From contig DATLJS010000029.1 in NCBI GenBank assembly GCA_035538795.1, positions 62,001-126,000 on the forward strand: a stretch of 64,000 nt of DNA. The letters are read 5' to 3'. The stretch is from JAJZGK01 sp035538795. Lineage in GTDB: Bacteria; Pseudomonadota; Alphaproteobacteria; Rhodospirillales; Magnetospirillaceae. Shown here one piece after another: positions 43,793 to 52,344 of this stretch (positions are counted from its first letter, which is position 1; the number at the start of each line of letters is the position of its first letter). The notes beneath the pieces were generated by a model. It was not told the origin of the DNA and did not search any database. It saw only the letters and a program-made list of their open reading frames with translations. Position numbers and translations under genes: made by a program.

Positions 43793-44650
43793 ATGAACAT
43801 CGATCTTGCCCGGACCTTCCTGGAAATCGCCGAAACCGGCAATTTCAACAAGGCTGCTGAACGGCTGGCCGTTACCCAATCCACCGTCTCCATGCGCGTC
43901 AAGGCACTGGAGGACGAACTGGGCCGTCCGCTGTTCACCCGCAGCAAGGCGGGCACCGAACTGACCACCGCCGGCATGCAGTTCCGCCGTTACGCCACCA
44001 CCATGGTGCGCGTCTGGGAACAGGCCCGCCAGGAACTGGCCCTGCCGCCCGGCTTCCGTTCCGTCCTGACGGTGGGCGGCCAGTTTTCATTGTGGGACCG
44101 CATGCTGCTGCGCTGGGTACCCTGGATGCGCGAAGCCATGCCCGACGTCGCCCTGCGGGTCGAGGTCGGCCTGTCGGACGGCCTGATGCGCCAATTGTCG
44201 GAGGGGCTGATCGATATCGGCGTGATGTATTCGCCGCAAAGCCGCCCCGGTCTGGTGACGGAAAAACTGCTGGAGGAGCGGCTGGTCCTGGTTTCCACCA
44301 CCCCCCGGGAAGTCGGCCAATGGGACGATTCCTACGTCTTCGTCGATTGGGGACCGGAGTTCCGTGGAGCCCACAGCCAGACCTTCCCCGATCTTTCCAC
44401 GCCCGCCATCTCGGTCGGCCTGGGCGCTTTGGGATTGCAGCATATCCTGGCCAATGGCGGCTTCGGCTATTTCCCCATGCGCGTCGTCCGCCCCTATCTG
44501 GCCGACGGCAAGCTGACCTTGGTTCCCGACGCCCCGGAATTCCGCCGCCCGGCCTTCATGGTCTATCCCGGCCTCGAAGAACAGACCGATCTGCTGCGCA
44601 CCGCCGTGCGCGGCCTGCGCCACGTCGCCACTTTGGAATCCGAAGAATAG
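43793..44650 (+). CDS. LysR-family transcriptional regulator
   Basis: The helix-turn-helix is near the N-terminus (LARTFLEIAETGNFNKAAERLAV, TQSTVSMRVKALEDELGRPLF), followed by a substrate-binding domain (LTVGGQFSLWDRMLLRWVPWM, EGLIDIGVMYSPQSRPGL). The ATG at 43793 (MNIDLART) gives the standard 285 residues; frames upstream lack LysR sequence. It is directly upstream of emrAB on the same strand, a less common layout than divergence, and may regulate that pump. The ligand is unknown. Confidence 0.88.
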   Translation: MNIDLARTFLEIAETGNFNKAAERLAVTQSTVSMRVKALEDELGRPLFTRSKAGTELTTAGMQFRRYATTMVRVWEQARQELALPPGFRSVLTVGGQFSLWDRMLLRWVPWMREAMPDVALRVEVGLSDGLMRQLSEGLIDIGVMYSPQSRPGLVTEKLLEERLVLVSTTPREVGQWDDSYVFVDWGPEFRGAHSQTFPDLSTPAISVGLGALGLQHILANGGFGYFPMRVVRPYLADGKLTLVPDAPEFRRPAFMVYPGLEEQTDLLRTAVRGLRHVATLESEE

Positions 44651-44679
44651 CTTTCTCGCTCCAGCCTCTAAGGTTAAAG

Positions 44680-44697
44680 TTGAACTAACCAGTTCAA
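44680..44697. promoter_or_regulatory. Operator palindrome upstream of the Emr pump
   Basis: TTGAACT-AACC-AGTTCAA is a perfect 7-bp dyad ending 20 bases before the emrA start. The form (ACTNACCAGT type) resembles TetR-family operators, yet no TetR gene is in the neighbourhood. Confidence 0.5.
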
Positions 44698-44717
44698 AAA
44701 ACCCGGGGACGGACGTC

Positions 44718-45866
44718 ATGCCTGACGATGAGGACAACGGCTCGGCCAAGCAGGCCCGCGCCAAGCGGTTCAAGATTTTCGCCGGCATGCTGGGAGTAGC
44801 CGCGTTGGGCGGCGCAGCCTATTGGCTGCTCACCCACAATCACGAAACCACCGACGACGCCTTCGTTCAGGCCGACGTCATCGAACTGGCGCCGCAGGTC
44901 AGCGGCCCCGTGATCGCTTTGCACATCACCGACAACCAGATCGTTCAGATGGGACAGCCGATTCTGGAAATCGATCCCCGCGATTACGCGGTGGCCGCCG
45001 ATCTGGCCCGCGCTTCGGTCGCTGTGGCCCAGGCCGATCTGGACGTAACCAAGGCCAGTAGCGGCGCCACTCTGGACGCTGCCGGACATGCCGTCACCGA
45101 AGCCGCAAACGTCATCGACGAATCCGCCAAACAGGCCGAAGCCTTGGCCGCTGAAGCCCAGCGCGCCCAACTGGACGTCAAACGCTATGACGAGTTGCTG
45201 AAATCCACGTTCGCCTCGCGGCAGCGCTACGAGCAAGCTTTAGCCGACGCGCGCGGGGCCAACGCCCGTTGGAAAGCCGCTCAATCCGCCGCCGACGCCT
45301 CGCGCGCGGCATTGGCCCAGGCTCAGGCCAAGCTGGCCGACGCCCAGGCCGCTCCCTTACGGGTCGCCCAGAAGGAAGCGGCATTGGAGCAGGCCAACGC
45401 CAATCTGGCCCAGGCCGAGCTGAATTTGTCCTATACCCGCATCGCCGCCCCCCGGGACGGCCGCATCACCCGGCGCGCCGTGCGCCAGGGCGATCTGGTG
45501 CAGAAGAATCAGACCCTGGGCTATCTGGTCACCAATCCGCCCTGGATCGAAGCCAACTACAAGGAAACCCAGCTGACCCGCATGAAGCCTGGGCAGCCGG
45601 TCAAAGTGCGGGTCGACGCCTATCCCGACCATGACTTCGCCGCGCATGTCGACAGCATCCAGGCCGGCAGCGGCAGCCGCTTCTCACTGTTGCCGACGGA
45701 AAACGCCACCGGCAACTACGTCAAGGTGGTGCAGCGCGTGCCGGTCAAGATCGTCTTCGACGACCCCAGCGATCCCCTGCTGCAAAAATTGTCTCCCGGT
45801 CTGTCGGTGGTTCCCGACGTCGATGTCGGCGTTGAAGCGCCGGGGAACAGTTCGGGGGCGAAATGA
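44718..45866 (+). CDS. emrA: EmrA-type membrane fusion protein of a multidrug efflux pump
   Basis: The 382-residue product has one N-terminal membrane anchor (FAGMLGVAALGGAAYWLL), the HlyD/EmrA motif ETTDDAFVQADVIELAPQVSG, a long coiled-coil hairpin (about residues 90-230) and a barrel region (SYTRIAAPRDGRITRRAV, VEANYKE-like IEANYKETQLTRMKPGQPV). It joins an inner-membrane MFS transporter to an outer-membrane channel. It overlaps emrB by four bases. No TolC gene is close by. Confidence 0.9.
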   Translation: MPDDEDNGSAKQARAKRFKIFAGMLGVAALGGAAYWLLTHNHETTDDAFVQADVIELAPQVSGPVIALHITDNQIVQMGQPILEIDPRDYAVAADLARASVAVAQADLDVTKASSGATLDAAGHAVTEAANVIDESAKQAEALAAEAQRAQLDVKRYDELLKSTFASRQRYEQALADARGANARWKAAQSAADASRAALAQAQAKLADAQAAPLRVAQKEAALEQANANLAQAELNLSYTRIAAPRDGRITRRAVRQGDLVQKNQTLGYLVTNPPWIEANYKETQLTRMKPGQPVKVRVDAYPDHDFAAHVDSIQAGSGSRFSLLPTENATGNYVKVVQRVPVKIVFDDPSDPLLQKLSPGLSVVPDVDVGVEAPGNSSGAK

Positions 45867-47452
45867 GTCCAGAAGGCGGCTATACCAAATCCGGGGTTAA
45901 TCCCTGGCTGGTGGCCCCGGTGGTGGCCTTGGCCGCATTCATGGAGGTGCTCGACATCTCCATCGCCAATGTTTCGCTCCAGCACATCTCGGGCGATCTG
46001 TCGGCGGGACAGGACGAATCCACTTGGGTGCTGACGTCCTATCTCGTCACCAACGCCATCGTTCTGCCGGTTTCGGGCTGGCTGTCGTCGGTAATGGGGC
46101 GCAAGCGTTTCTTCCTGGCCTGCATCGCCGGTTTTTCGGTCAGTTCTCTGCTTTGCGGATTGGCCCCCACCCTGGCCCTGCTGATCGTCGCCCGCGCCAT
46201 CCAAGGCTTGACCGGCGGCGGTTTGCAGCCTTCGGCCCAGGCGATCCTGGCCGATACCTTCCCACCCCGGCAGCGGGGCATGGCTTTCGCCCTTTACGGC
46301 ATGTCGGTGGTGTTCGCTCCCGCCATCGGCCCGACCTTGGGCGGCTGGATCACCGACACCGCAAGCTGGCGCTGGGTGTTCCTGCTGAACGTGCCGGTGG
46401 GCGTCGTGCTGTCGTTCCTGGTCACCGCCATGGTGGAGGATCCGCCCCATCTGCGCGAGGCCAAGGCCGAGCGCACAAGCCAAAAGCTGAGGATCGATTA
46501 TCTTGGCTTCCTGCTGCTCAGCATGGGGTTGGGGTTGCTGCAGGTGGTGCTGGATCGCGGCGAACAGGAAGACTGGTATTCATCGCCCTTCATTCTGTGG
46601 TCCACCATCATCTCCGCCACGTCCCTGGTGGCCTTCGTGCTGTGGGAACTGGGGCAGGACGATCCCATCGTCGATCTGCATCTGCTGTTGAACCGCAATT
46701 TCGCCCTGTCCAACGTGCTGATGTTCCTGCTGGGTTTCGTGCTGCTGGGCAGCACCGTATTGCTGCCGTCGCTGGTGCAGAGGCTGTTCGGCTATACCGC
46801 CACCGAGGCCGGACTGGTCATCACACCGGGCGGGTTCTCCATCATGCTGCTGATGCCCATCATCGGCAAACTGGTCAGCAGCATGGACAGCCGCTATTTG
46901 ATCGCCGCCGGATTGGCGATCACCGCAGGCGCGCTGTTCCACATGACCGGCTTCAACCTGGAAACCGACTATGCTCACTTCATGTGGGCTCGCGTGTATC
47001 AGGCGATGGGCCTGTCGCTGCTGTTCATTCCCATCAATACGTTGGCCTATCTGGGATTGGATCGGACCAAAAGCTCCTCGGCTTCGGCCCTCATCAATAT
47101 GTCGCGCAATCTGGGCGGCAGTTTCGGCATCGCCTTGGTCGTAACCTATCTGTCCCGCCAAAGTCAGATCCACCAGTCGACCCTGGTAGGCCACGCCACC
47201 CCCGCCGACCCAGCCTATCGCCATATGATTCAATCTTTGTCGCAAAGTTTCCTGACCATGGGCGACAGCCTGCAGGCCGCGCACAACCGGGCCCTGGCCC
47301 AGATCGGCCAGATCATCAGCGGCCAGGCTCAGATGATGGGTTTCATCGACGACTTCGCCATGCTGGGCTGGATTTTTCTGCTGCTGATCCCGGTGGTTTT
47401 CCTGATGCGCCCGGCGCCGCGCCACACAGGCCCGGTCGAAGGAGCGCATTAG
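45863..47452 (+). CDS. emrB: EmrB-type MFS multidrug transporter (DHA2 family)
   Basis: A 529-residue protein with 14 expected membrane segments. Family motifs are FMEVLDISIANVSLQHISGDL (motif D1), ESTWVLTSYLVTNAIVLPVSGWL, RAIQGLTGGGLQPSAQAILAD and MSVVFAPAIGPTLGGW (motif C). It exports hydrophobic compounds using the proton gradient with EmrA. Translation is coupled to emrA by the ATGA overlap. Substrates cannot be predicted from sequence. Confidence 0.92.
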   Translation: MSPEGGYTKSGVNPWLVAPVVALAAFMEVLDISIANVSLQHISGDLSAGQDESTWVLTSYLVTNAIVLPVSGWLSSVMGRKRFFLACIAGFSVSSLLCGLAPTLALLIVARAIQGLTGGGLQPSAQAILADTFPPRQRGMAFALYGMSVVFAPAIGPTLGGWITDTASWRWVFLLNVPVGVVLSFLVTAMVEDPPHLREAKAERTSQKLRIDYLGFLLLSMGLGLLQVVLDRGEQEDWYSSPFILWSTIISATSLVAFVLWELGQDDPIVDLHLLLNRNFALSNVLMFLLGFVLLGSTVLLPSLVQRLFGYTATEAGLVITPGGFSIMLLMPIIGKLVSSMDSRYLIAAGLAITAGALFHMTGFNLETDYAHFMWARVYQAMGLSLLFIPINTLAYLGLDRTKSSSASALINMSRNLGGSFGIALVVTYLSRQSQIHQSTLVGHATPADPAYRHMIQSLSQSFLTMGDSLQAAHNRALAQIGQIISGQAQMMGFIDDFAMLGWIFLLLIPVVFLMRPAPRHTGPVEGAH

Positions 47453-47666
47453 CACCAGCACAGTTGCTTGGCGGGACGGGTCTTTTGGAGGCTCCGTTTC
47501 GAGACCGGACCGAATAAAGCGCCGCCGGTCGGGCGCAGACTGCGCATGCAGTGATGTGCCTCAAACGCGAAAACCTTCTGGCGTCCGCCTGTAAAAAGGG
47601 CGAACATATCTCTCTTAACTTAAAGCTCCTGGCGGCCTTCGGACTGCCGGTCAAGAGAGAGCGAAC

Positions 47667-48098
47667 GTGACAGAGGATACGGATTTCAACATCCTGCTGG
47701 TCGAAGACGAGGCCGCCGACGCCTGTCTGGTCCGTCTGGCGCTGCGGGATGCCGACAAGAGTTCCCAGCTTCACCATGTCTGCGACGGCGCCGAAGCCTT
47801 GGCTTTCGTGCAGCGTCAGGACCAGAAATACTCCGCCATGCCCCGTCCCCGGCTGATCTTGCTGGATCTGAACATGCCGCGCATGAATGGACGCGAGTTC
47901 CTGCGGGCCTTCCGTTCCGATTCCAGCTTCAACGACATACCCGTCGTAGTCTTTTCCACCTCCGAATATGAACGGGACAAGGAAAGCTGTTTCGCCTTGG
48001 GCGCCAACGATTTCGTCACCAAGCCGGTGGATATCGATGAATTCATCGCCGCCGTGAAGGGAATAGAAACCCGCTGGATGCAGGCCCAGAGCGCATAA
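47667..48098 (+). CDS. Single-domain response regulator 1
   Basis: The 143-residue product is a bare receiver domain of the Rcp1-like kind. It has the acidic pair in ILLVEDEAADACLV, the phospho-acceptor Asp in ILLDLNMPRMNG, the switch Ser/Thr in VVFSTSEYERD and Lys in FVTKPVDID. A phytochrome- or hybrid-kinase-linked relay role is usual for this type. It is closely followed by a paralogue, probably a local duplication. The partner kinase is not in the window. The gap 47453-47666 is without gene. Confidence 0.88.
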   Translation: MTEDTDFNILLVEDEAADACLVRLALRDADKSSQLHHVCDGAEALAFVQRQDQKYSAMPRPRLILLDLNMPRMNGREFLRAFRSDSSFNDIPVVVFSTSEYERDKESCFALGANDFVTKPVDIDEFIAAVKGIETRWMQAQSA

Positions 48099-48109
48099 GG
48101 ACGCCGATC

Positions 48110-48544
48110 ATGAGCAACGACCGTCCCTTCAACATACTCTTGGTGGAAGACGATCCCGCCGACGCCTTCTTGGCCCGCACGGCCATCCGCGAATCCAAGC
48201 TGCTGTGCGAAGTTCATCACATGAACGACGGCGACAAGGCTTTGTCCTTTCTGCGCCATCAAGGCGACTATGCCGCCGTTCCGCGCCCGGATCTGGTGCT
48301 GCTGGATCTGAACATGCCGGGACGCGACGGCCGTCAGGTGCTGTCTGAAATCAAGGCCGATCAGGCCTTGCGCGACATTCCCGTGGTCATCCTGACCACC
48401 TCCGACGCCAGCAGCGACATCAAGACCTGCTATGCCGCCGGCGCCAACAGCTTCGTCACCAAGCCCGTGGATCTCGACGGTTTTCTCAGAGCCATGCGCT
48501 CGATCGAAGATTACTGGTTCGAGGTGGTGCGGTTGCCTCACTGA
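48110..48544 (+). CDS. Single-domain response regulator 2
   Basis: A receiver-only protein of 144 residues and paralogue of the preceding gene: ILLVEDDPADAFLARTAIR, LVLLDLNMPGRDGRQVLSEI (Asp acceptor), VVILTTSDASSD and FVTKPVDLDGF. The two differ in the alpha4-beta5-alpha5 face, so they may take phosphate from different kinases or one may act as a sink. It lies 11 bases after the first and overlaps the next gene by one base. Confidence 0.88.
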   Translation: MSNDRPFNILLVEDDPADAFLARTAIRESKLLCEVHHMNDGDKALSFLRHQGDYAAVPRPDLVLLDLNMPGRDGRQVLSEIKADQALRDIPVVILTTSDASSDIKTCYAAGANSFVTKPVDLDGFLRAMRSIEDYWFEVVRLPH

Positions 48545-49221
48545 TGGCCGGGTCGCTGTTCAAGGCCTTCCTGCAACTGTCCGATCCGCTTTTCCGGCGG
48601 GTGTTGCTGCTGGGGTTGGCCGGCAGCGCCGTCGTCTATGCCTTGCTTTACGCTGCAATCGGCTGGGGTTTCAGCCGACTGCAGCTGTTTGGCGTCGGCT
48701 GGGCCGACAGTCTGACCGACCTGCTGGGCGGCTTGGCCGTCGGCCTACTGACCCTGATGCTGGCTCCCGGCGTCGTCGTGCTGGTGTTGAGCTTTCTTCT
48801 GGAAGAGATCGCCCAGGCGGTCGAAACCCGGCACTATCCCGGCCAACCCACCCCCCGCCGCCAAGGCTGGGCAGAAGTCGCCTGGGGAGCATTGCGCTTT
48901 TCCGCCGTCACCATTCTGGCCAATCTGGTGGCCTTGCCAGTCTATCTGGCCCTGATGGTCGTGGGAGCCGGGCCGTTGGCTTTTCTGCTGTTGAACGGCT
49001 ACCTGCTGTCGCGGGAATATTTCGAGCTGGTGGCCGCCCGTCGCGTCGCCCCGCCTCAGGCCGACGCTTTGCGCCGCGCTCATCTGGGGCGCCTGTGGCT
49101 GGGGGGCGGCTTTCTCGCCCTGATGGGGATGGTGCCGCTCGTCAACCTGCTGGCGCCGCTGGTCGGCACCGCCGCCATGGTGCACGAGTTCGAAAACTTG
49201 CGGCGCAAGGATGGCTTTTGA
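48544..49221 (+). CDS. EI24-domain (CysZ-like) membrane protein
   Basis: The 225-residue protein has about six hydrophobic segments and the EI24/DUF540 pattern: FLQLSDPLFRRVLLLGL at the start, LEEIAQAVETRHYPG, and FLLLNGYLLSREYFELVAARR. CysZ of this family carries sulfate in enterobacteria. The alphaproteobacterial members are of unknown substrate. It is translated with the second receiver protein, an unusual link that may only be positional. Confidence 0.8.
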   Translation: MAGSLFKAFLQLSDPLFRRVLLLGLAGSAVVYALLYAAIGWGFSRLQLFGVGWADSLTDLLGGLAVGLLTLMLAPGVVVLVLSFLLEEIAQAVETRHYPGQPTPRRQGWAEVAWGALRFSAVTILANLVALPVYLALMVVGAGPLAFLLLNGYLLSREYFELVAARRVAPPQADALRRAHLGRLWLGGGFLALMGMVPLVNLLAPLVGTAAMVHEFENLRRKDGF

Positions 49222-49261
49222 TAATGCTTGCGCTTCTGGAACCGATCATCCGGGGAACGTC

Positions 49262-49699
49262 ATGATCCGCCCTGTCCGCCACGCCGCCATTCTGGCCGCC
49301 GCCTTTTGTCTGACGGCCTTGCTAGCCGCCTGCGGCCCCGACGGTCCTGGTCCCGGCGTCGGCGGCAAAGGCCCGCAGACGTCCCGCGCCGGCAGCGCCC
49401 CCCGTTCCGGCGCCAATAGCGGCGGCAACGGCGGCGACCAGGATGCCGACCGTTTCAAGGGCAAGTCGGACAAGGAAATCCTGGCCTTCCTGGGCGAACC
49501 CAGCTTCCGCCGCCGCGAAGCCCCCGCCGAGGTCTGGCAATATTACGGCCAGGGCTGCGTGCTGGATCTGTTTCTGTACGACGAAACCGGCGGCCAGCGC
49601 GTGACCCATGCCGAACTGCGGTCGCGCAATTTCAACGCCGACCCGGACCCCGACTGCCTGCCCCTGTTGTTGCAGGGCAAGCGTCAGCCCATGAGTTGA
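49262..49699 (+). CDS. Lipoprotein of unknown function
   Basis: The 145-residue product starting at 49262 has a lipoprotein signal (LAAAFCLTALLAACG, lipobox LAAC). A Gly/Ser/Pro-rich spacer and a compact C-terminal domain follow (DKEILAFLGEPSFRRREAPAEVWQYYGQGC, VLDLFLYDETGG). The latter resembles SmpA/BamE-type domains in which a short helix precedes a strand with a WxY pattern. It ends a run with the receiver and EI24 genes. Its envelope location is clear, the role is not. Confidence 0.75.
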   Translation: MIRPVRHAAILAAAFCLTALLAACGPDGPGPGVGGKGPQTSRAGSAPRSGANSGGNGGDQDADRFKGKSDKEILAFLGEPSFRRREAPAEVWQYYGQGCVLDLFLYDETGGQRVTHAELRSRNFNADPDPDCLPLLLQGKRQPMS

Positions 49700-49729
49700 A
49701 ACGACGTCCGGCCAAGAAACCGGCCAGGG

Positions 49730-49960
49730 TTAATAATGCGGCGGCGGCTTGTCGTCCTGGGGAGAGCGTTCGCCGCCAGCCTCAATGCTGCGCAGGCGCT
49801 CGATCAAACGCTGCAACTTGACCGCCATCAGATCGATGGTGCGGTCCTGACGGGCGATGACGTCGGACAAATCCTCGGCCATGTTCTCATAATGAGCCAC
49901 ACGGATTTCCAGGGCGGTCAGGCGTTCTTCCAACTCGGTCCGGTTGCTCATCTCGGTCAT
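49730..49960 (-). CDS. slyX: SlyX-family protein
   Basis: A 76-residue coiled-coil protein (LEERLTALEIRVAHYENMAEDLSDVI, ARQDRTIDLMAVKLQRLIERL) ending in PPPHY, which is the SlyX terminus. The start at 49960 overlaps the stop of the upstream methyltransferase (ATGA). Function of SlyX is unknown. Confidence 0.85.
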   Translation of the reverse strand: MTEMSNRTELEERLTALEIRVAHYENMAEDLSDVIARQDRTIDLMAVKLQRLIERLRSIEAGGERSPQDDKPPPHY

Positions 49961-50610
49961 CCGACAATCTTGTAAACCACGGCCTCGCGGCTGGTGCAAT
50001 CTTCCAGTTCCAGGGAACAGGGAACCGTATAGGCTCCTACCCGCATCAGGCCGGTGCGCGGCAGGTAAGCCCGGCCGGGGTCGGCCATGAACACCTCCGC
50101 CCCCGAGGCGGCACAGCGGCGCAGCCAGGCAAACACCGCCTCGGCCATGGGCTTCTCATAGCAGACGTCGCCGGCCACCACCACATCCCACGGACAATCG
50201 GCCAGATCCAGCACGTTGTCCATGCGCACCACGACCCGTACGCCGTTGTCGGCGGCGTTCAGACCGATGGCGGCGGCGGCCATGGGGTCGATTTCCGCCG
50301 CTTCGACGCTGGCGGCGCCGCACCGGGCGGCGGCAATGGCCGTCATGCCGGAGCCGGCGGCGAAATCCAGAACCCGTTTGCCGTGCACCAAGACCGGATT
50401 GTCCAACAGATGCCGGGTGACGGCTTGTCCGCCCACCCAGGGGAAAGCCCAGAAGGGCGGCGGCAGACCGCTTTCGTCAAGAAAGCTTTCCGACGCCTGC
50501 CACAAAGGCGTGATCTCGGTGGCCAGACGCAGGACGATTTCAGGAACCGCCGGGGGGACGGCCTGCACGGTATGGGCTTTGATAAAGGCTTCTTTGCTGT
50601 CGCAAGTCAT
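49957..50610 (-). CDS. Class I SAM-dependent methyltransferase (protein-lysine type likely)
   Basis: The 217-residue enzyme has the SAM motif VLDFAAGSGMTAIAAARCGA, the acidic AAEIDPMAAAAI, and DVVVAGDVCYEKPMAEAVF, with PPFWAFPWVGGQAVTRHLLDNP ahead. This pattern fits the METTL20/nicotinamide N-methyltransferase-like group, some of which methylate electron-transfer flavoprotein beta. ATG 50610 overlaps the ubiA stop, which decides the start. It forms a transcript ubiA-methyltransferase-slyX. Confidence 0.8.
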   Translation of the reverse strand: MTCDSKEAFIKAHTVQAVPPAVPEIVLRLATEITPLWQASESFLDESGLPPPFWAFPWVGGQAVTRHLLDNPVLVHGKRVLDFAAGSGMTAIAAARCGAASVEAAEIDPMAAAAIGLNAADNGVRVVVRMDNVLDLADCPWDVVVAGDVCYEKPMAEAVFAWLRRCAASGAEVFMADPGRAYLPRTGLMRVGAYTVPCSLELEDCTSREAVVYKIVG

Positions 50611-51521
50611 GACCATTTCCCAGCGACGATCGCCGCCAGCACCAGCCAGCCGATCCATCTGTTCGATTTGAACCTGTGCAGGCAATCCGCGGAATCATCC
50701 AGCTTCAACCCCCGCACCTGCCAAGCCATATGGGCTCCGGCCAAAGGCAGCAGCAGGAAGAAGCCCCAGCCTTCGCCGGCCAGCCAACCGGCGCAGGCAA
50801 TCAATCCCCAGGCGCCGGCATAGAACCTGCCGACCCAGCGGGGCGTGGCATGGCCCAGACGCAGGGCCGTGGACTTCACGCCGATCAGAATATCGTCCTC
50901 TTTATCCTGGTGGGCGTAGATGGTGTCGTAACCCAGGGTCCAGAGCGGCCCAGCGGCGTACAGCACCGCGGGCGCCCAGTCCAGATGCCCGGTCACCGCC
51001 GCCCATCCCATCAGGGCGCCCCAGTTGAAGGTCAGCCCCAGCCAGGCTTGGGGCCACCACGTAATCCGCTTCATGAAGGGATAGGGCACCACCAGCAGCA
51101 GCGACAAACAGCCCAGCACCACGGCGGCGCCGTTGAGTAGCAACAAAATGCCCAGCCCCACCGCCAATTGCAGGGCCAGAAAGGCCAGAGCCTGCCTGAC
51201 CGACACCGCACCCGAGGGAATCGGGCGGGCCGCGGTGCGGGCCACCTTGGCATCGAATTCATGGTCGGCGAGGTCATTGATGGTGCAGCCGGCTCCCCGC
51301 ATCACCACCGAGCCGACGGCGAACAGACCCATCAGCCACAGATCCGGCCAGCCCGGCGCGGCCAAGGCCAAACTCCACCAGCAGGGGAACAGCAGAAGCC
51401 ATGTGCCGATGGGGCGGTCGAGCCGCATCAGCCGCAGATAGGGGCGCAGAGACGCCGGAACGAGACGGTCGATCCAGTTCCCGACAGGAATATCGCCCAG
51501 CAAGGTTTGCGAGTCGCTCAT
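50607..51521 (-). CDS. ubiA: 4-hydroxybenzoate polyprenyltransferase
   Basis: UbiA prenylates 4-hydroxybenzoate in ubiquinone synthesis at the inner membrane. The 304-residue protein has multiple membrane helices and both Asp-rich motifs: NDLADHEFDAKVART (first) and YAHQDKEDDILIGVKSTAL (second). RPIGTWLLLFPCWW is also typical. It heads the minus-strand run with the methyltransferase and slyX, and is divergent from rsmE with a 44-bp gap. Confidence 0.95.
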   Translation of the reverse strand: MSDSQTLLGDIPVGNWIDRLVPASLRPYLRLMRLDRPIGTWLLLFPCWWSLALAAPGWPDLWLMGLFAVGSVVMRGAGCTINDLADHEFDAKVARTAARPIPSGAVSVRQALAFLALQLAVGLGILLLLNGAAVVLGCLSLLLVVPYPFMKRITWWPQAWLGLTFNWGALMGWAAVTGHLDWAPAVLYAAGPLWTLGYDTIYAHQDKEDDILIGVKSTALRLGHATPRWVGRFYAGAWGLIACAGWLAGEGWGFFLLLPLAGAHMAWQVRGLKLDDSADCLHRFKSNRWIGWLVLAAIVAGKWS

Positions 51522-51565
51522 GGCGCGCTAAATTAGAGGTTCCTCTCCCGAGTGCAAAGATCAGA

Positions 51566-52330
51566 ATGGATCAGCCCCTGAAACTCCGCCTTTTCACCGA
51601 GGCTCCCCTGGCCGCCGGAAGCGCCGTCGTCCTTGGTCCCGACCAAGCCCATTACCTGTGCAACGTCATGCGCGCCCAACAGGGCGCGGCGCTGGCGCTG
51701 TTCAACGGACGCGACGGCGAATGGCGGGCCACCCTGGCCGAAGCCGGTAAGAAGAAGGCCCTGTTGGCGATCGAGACGCAAATCCGTCCCCAGCAGTCCG
51801 AACCCGATCTGTGGCTGATCTTCGCCCCCGTCAAACGGGCGCGCATCGATTTCATCGCCGAAAAAGCCACCGAGCTGGGCGTTTCCGTCTTGCAGCCCGT
51901 ATTCACCAAGCACACGGTGATGAGCCGGGTCAACGACGACCGCCTGCGGGCGATTGCCGTCGAAGCCGCCGAACAATGCGAGCGCCTAAGCGTGCCGGAA
52001 GTGCGCGATCCTCTGTCTCTCGACGCTCTGCTGGCCGACTGGCCGGCCGATCGTTGCCTGATCCTGTTGGACGAAGGCGGCGGCGGGCGTCCGGTGGCCG
52101 AGGCGCTGGCCTCTCTGCCGCCGGGCCCGGCCGCCGTACTGGTCGGCCCCGAGGGCGGTTTCGCCAAAACGGAACTTGACGCCCTGCGCACCTTGTCGTT
52201 TGCTGTGCCTGTCGGTCTGGGGCCGCGCATCTTGCGCGCGGACACCGCCGTGGTCGCGGCCCTGTCCTGCTTCCAGGCGGTCTGCGGCGACTGGCGCCGC
52301 CCGCCCCGAGCCAAGTCTTCCACGAACTGA
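51566..52330 (+). CDS. rsmE: 16S rRNA (uracil(1498)-N(3))-methyltransferase
   Basis: RsmE methylates U1498 of 16S rRNA. The 254-residue product has the N-terminal PUA-like part (RLFTEAPL, DQAHYLCNVMRAQQG) and the SPOUT knot (KRARIDFIAEKATELGVSVLQPV, VLVGPEGGFAKTELD, GLGPRILRADTAVVAAL). ATG 51566 is used because upstream codons overlap the divergent ubiA gene. gshA follows 14 bases downstream, so both may be co-transcribed. Confidence 0.95.
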   Translation: MDQPLKLRLFTEAPLAAGSAVVLGPDQAHYLCNVMRAQQGAALALFNGRDGEWRATLAEAGKKKALLAIETQIRPQQSEPDLWLIFAPVKRARIDFIAEKATELGVSVLQPVFTKHTVMSRVNDDRLRAIAVEAAEQCERLSVPEVRDPLSLDALLADWPADRCLILLDEGGGGRPVAEALASLPPGPAAVLVGPEGGFAKTELDALRTLSFAVPVGLGPRILRADTAVVAALSCFQAVCGDWRRPPRAKSSTN

Positions 52331-52344
52331 AGGGTCGAAGCCTC

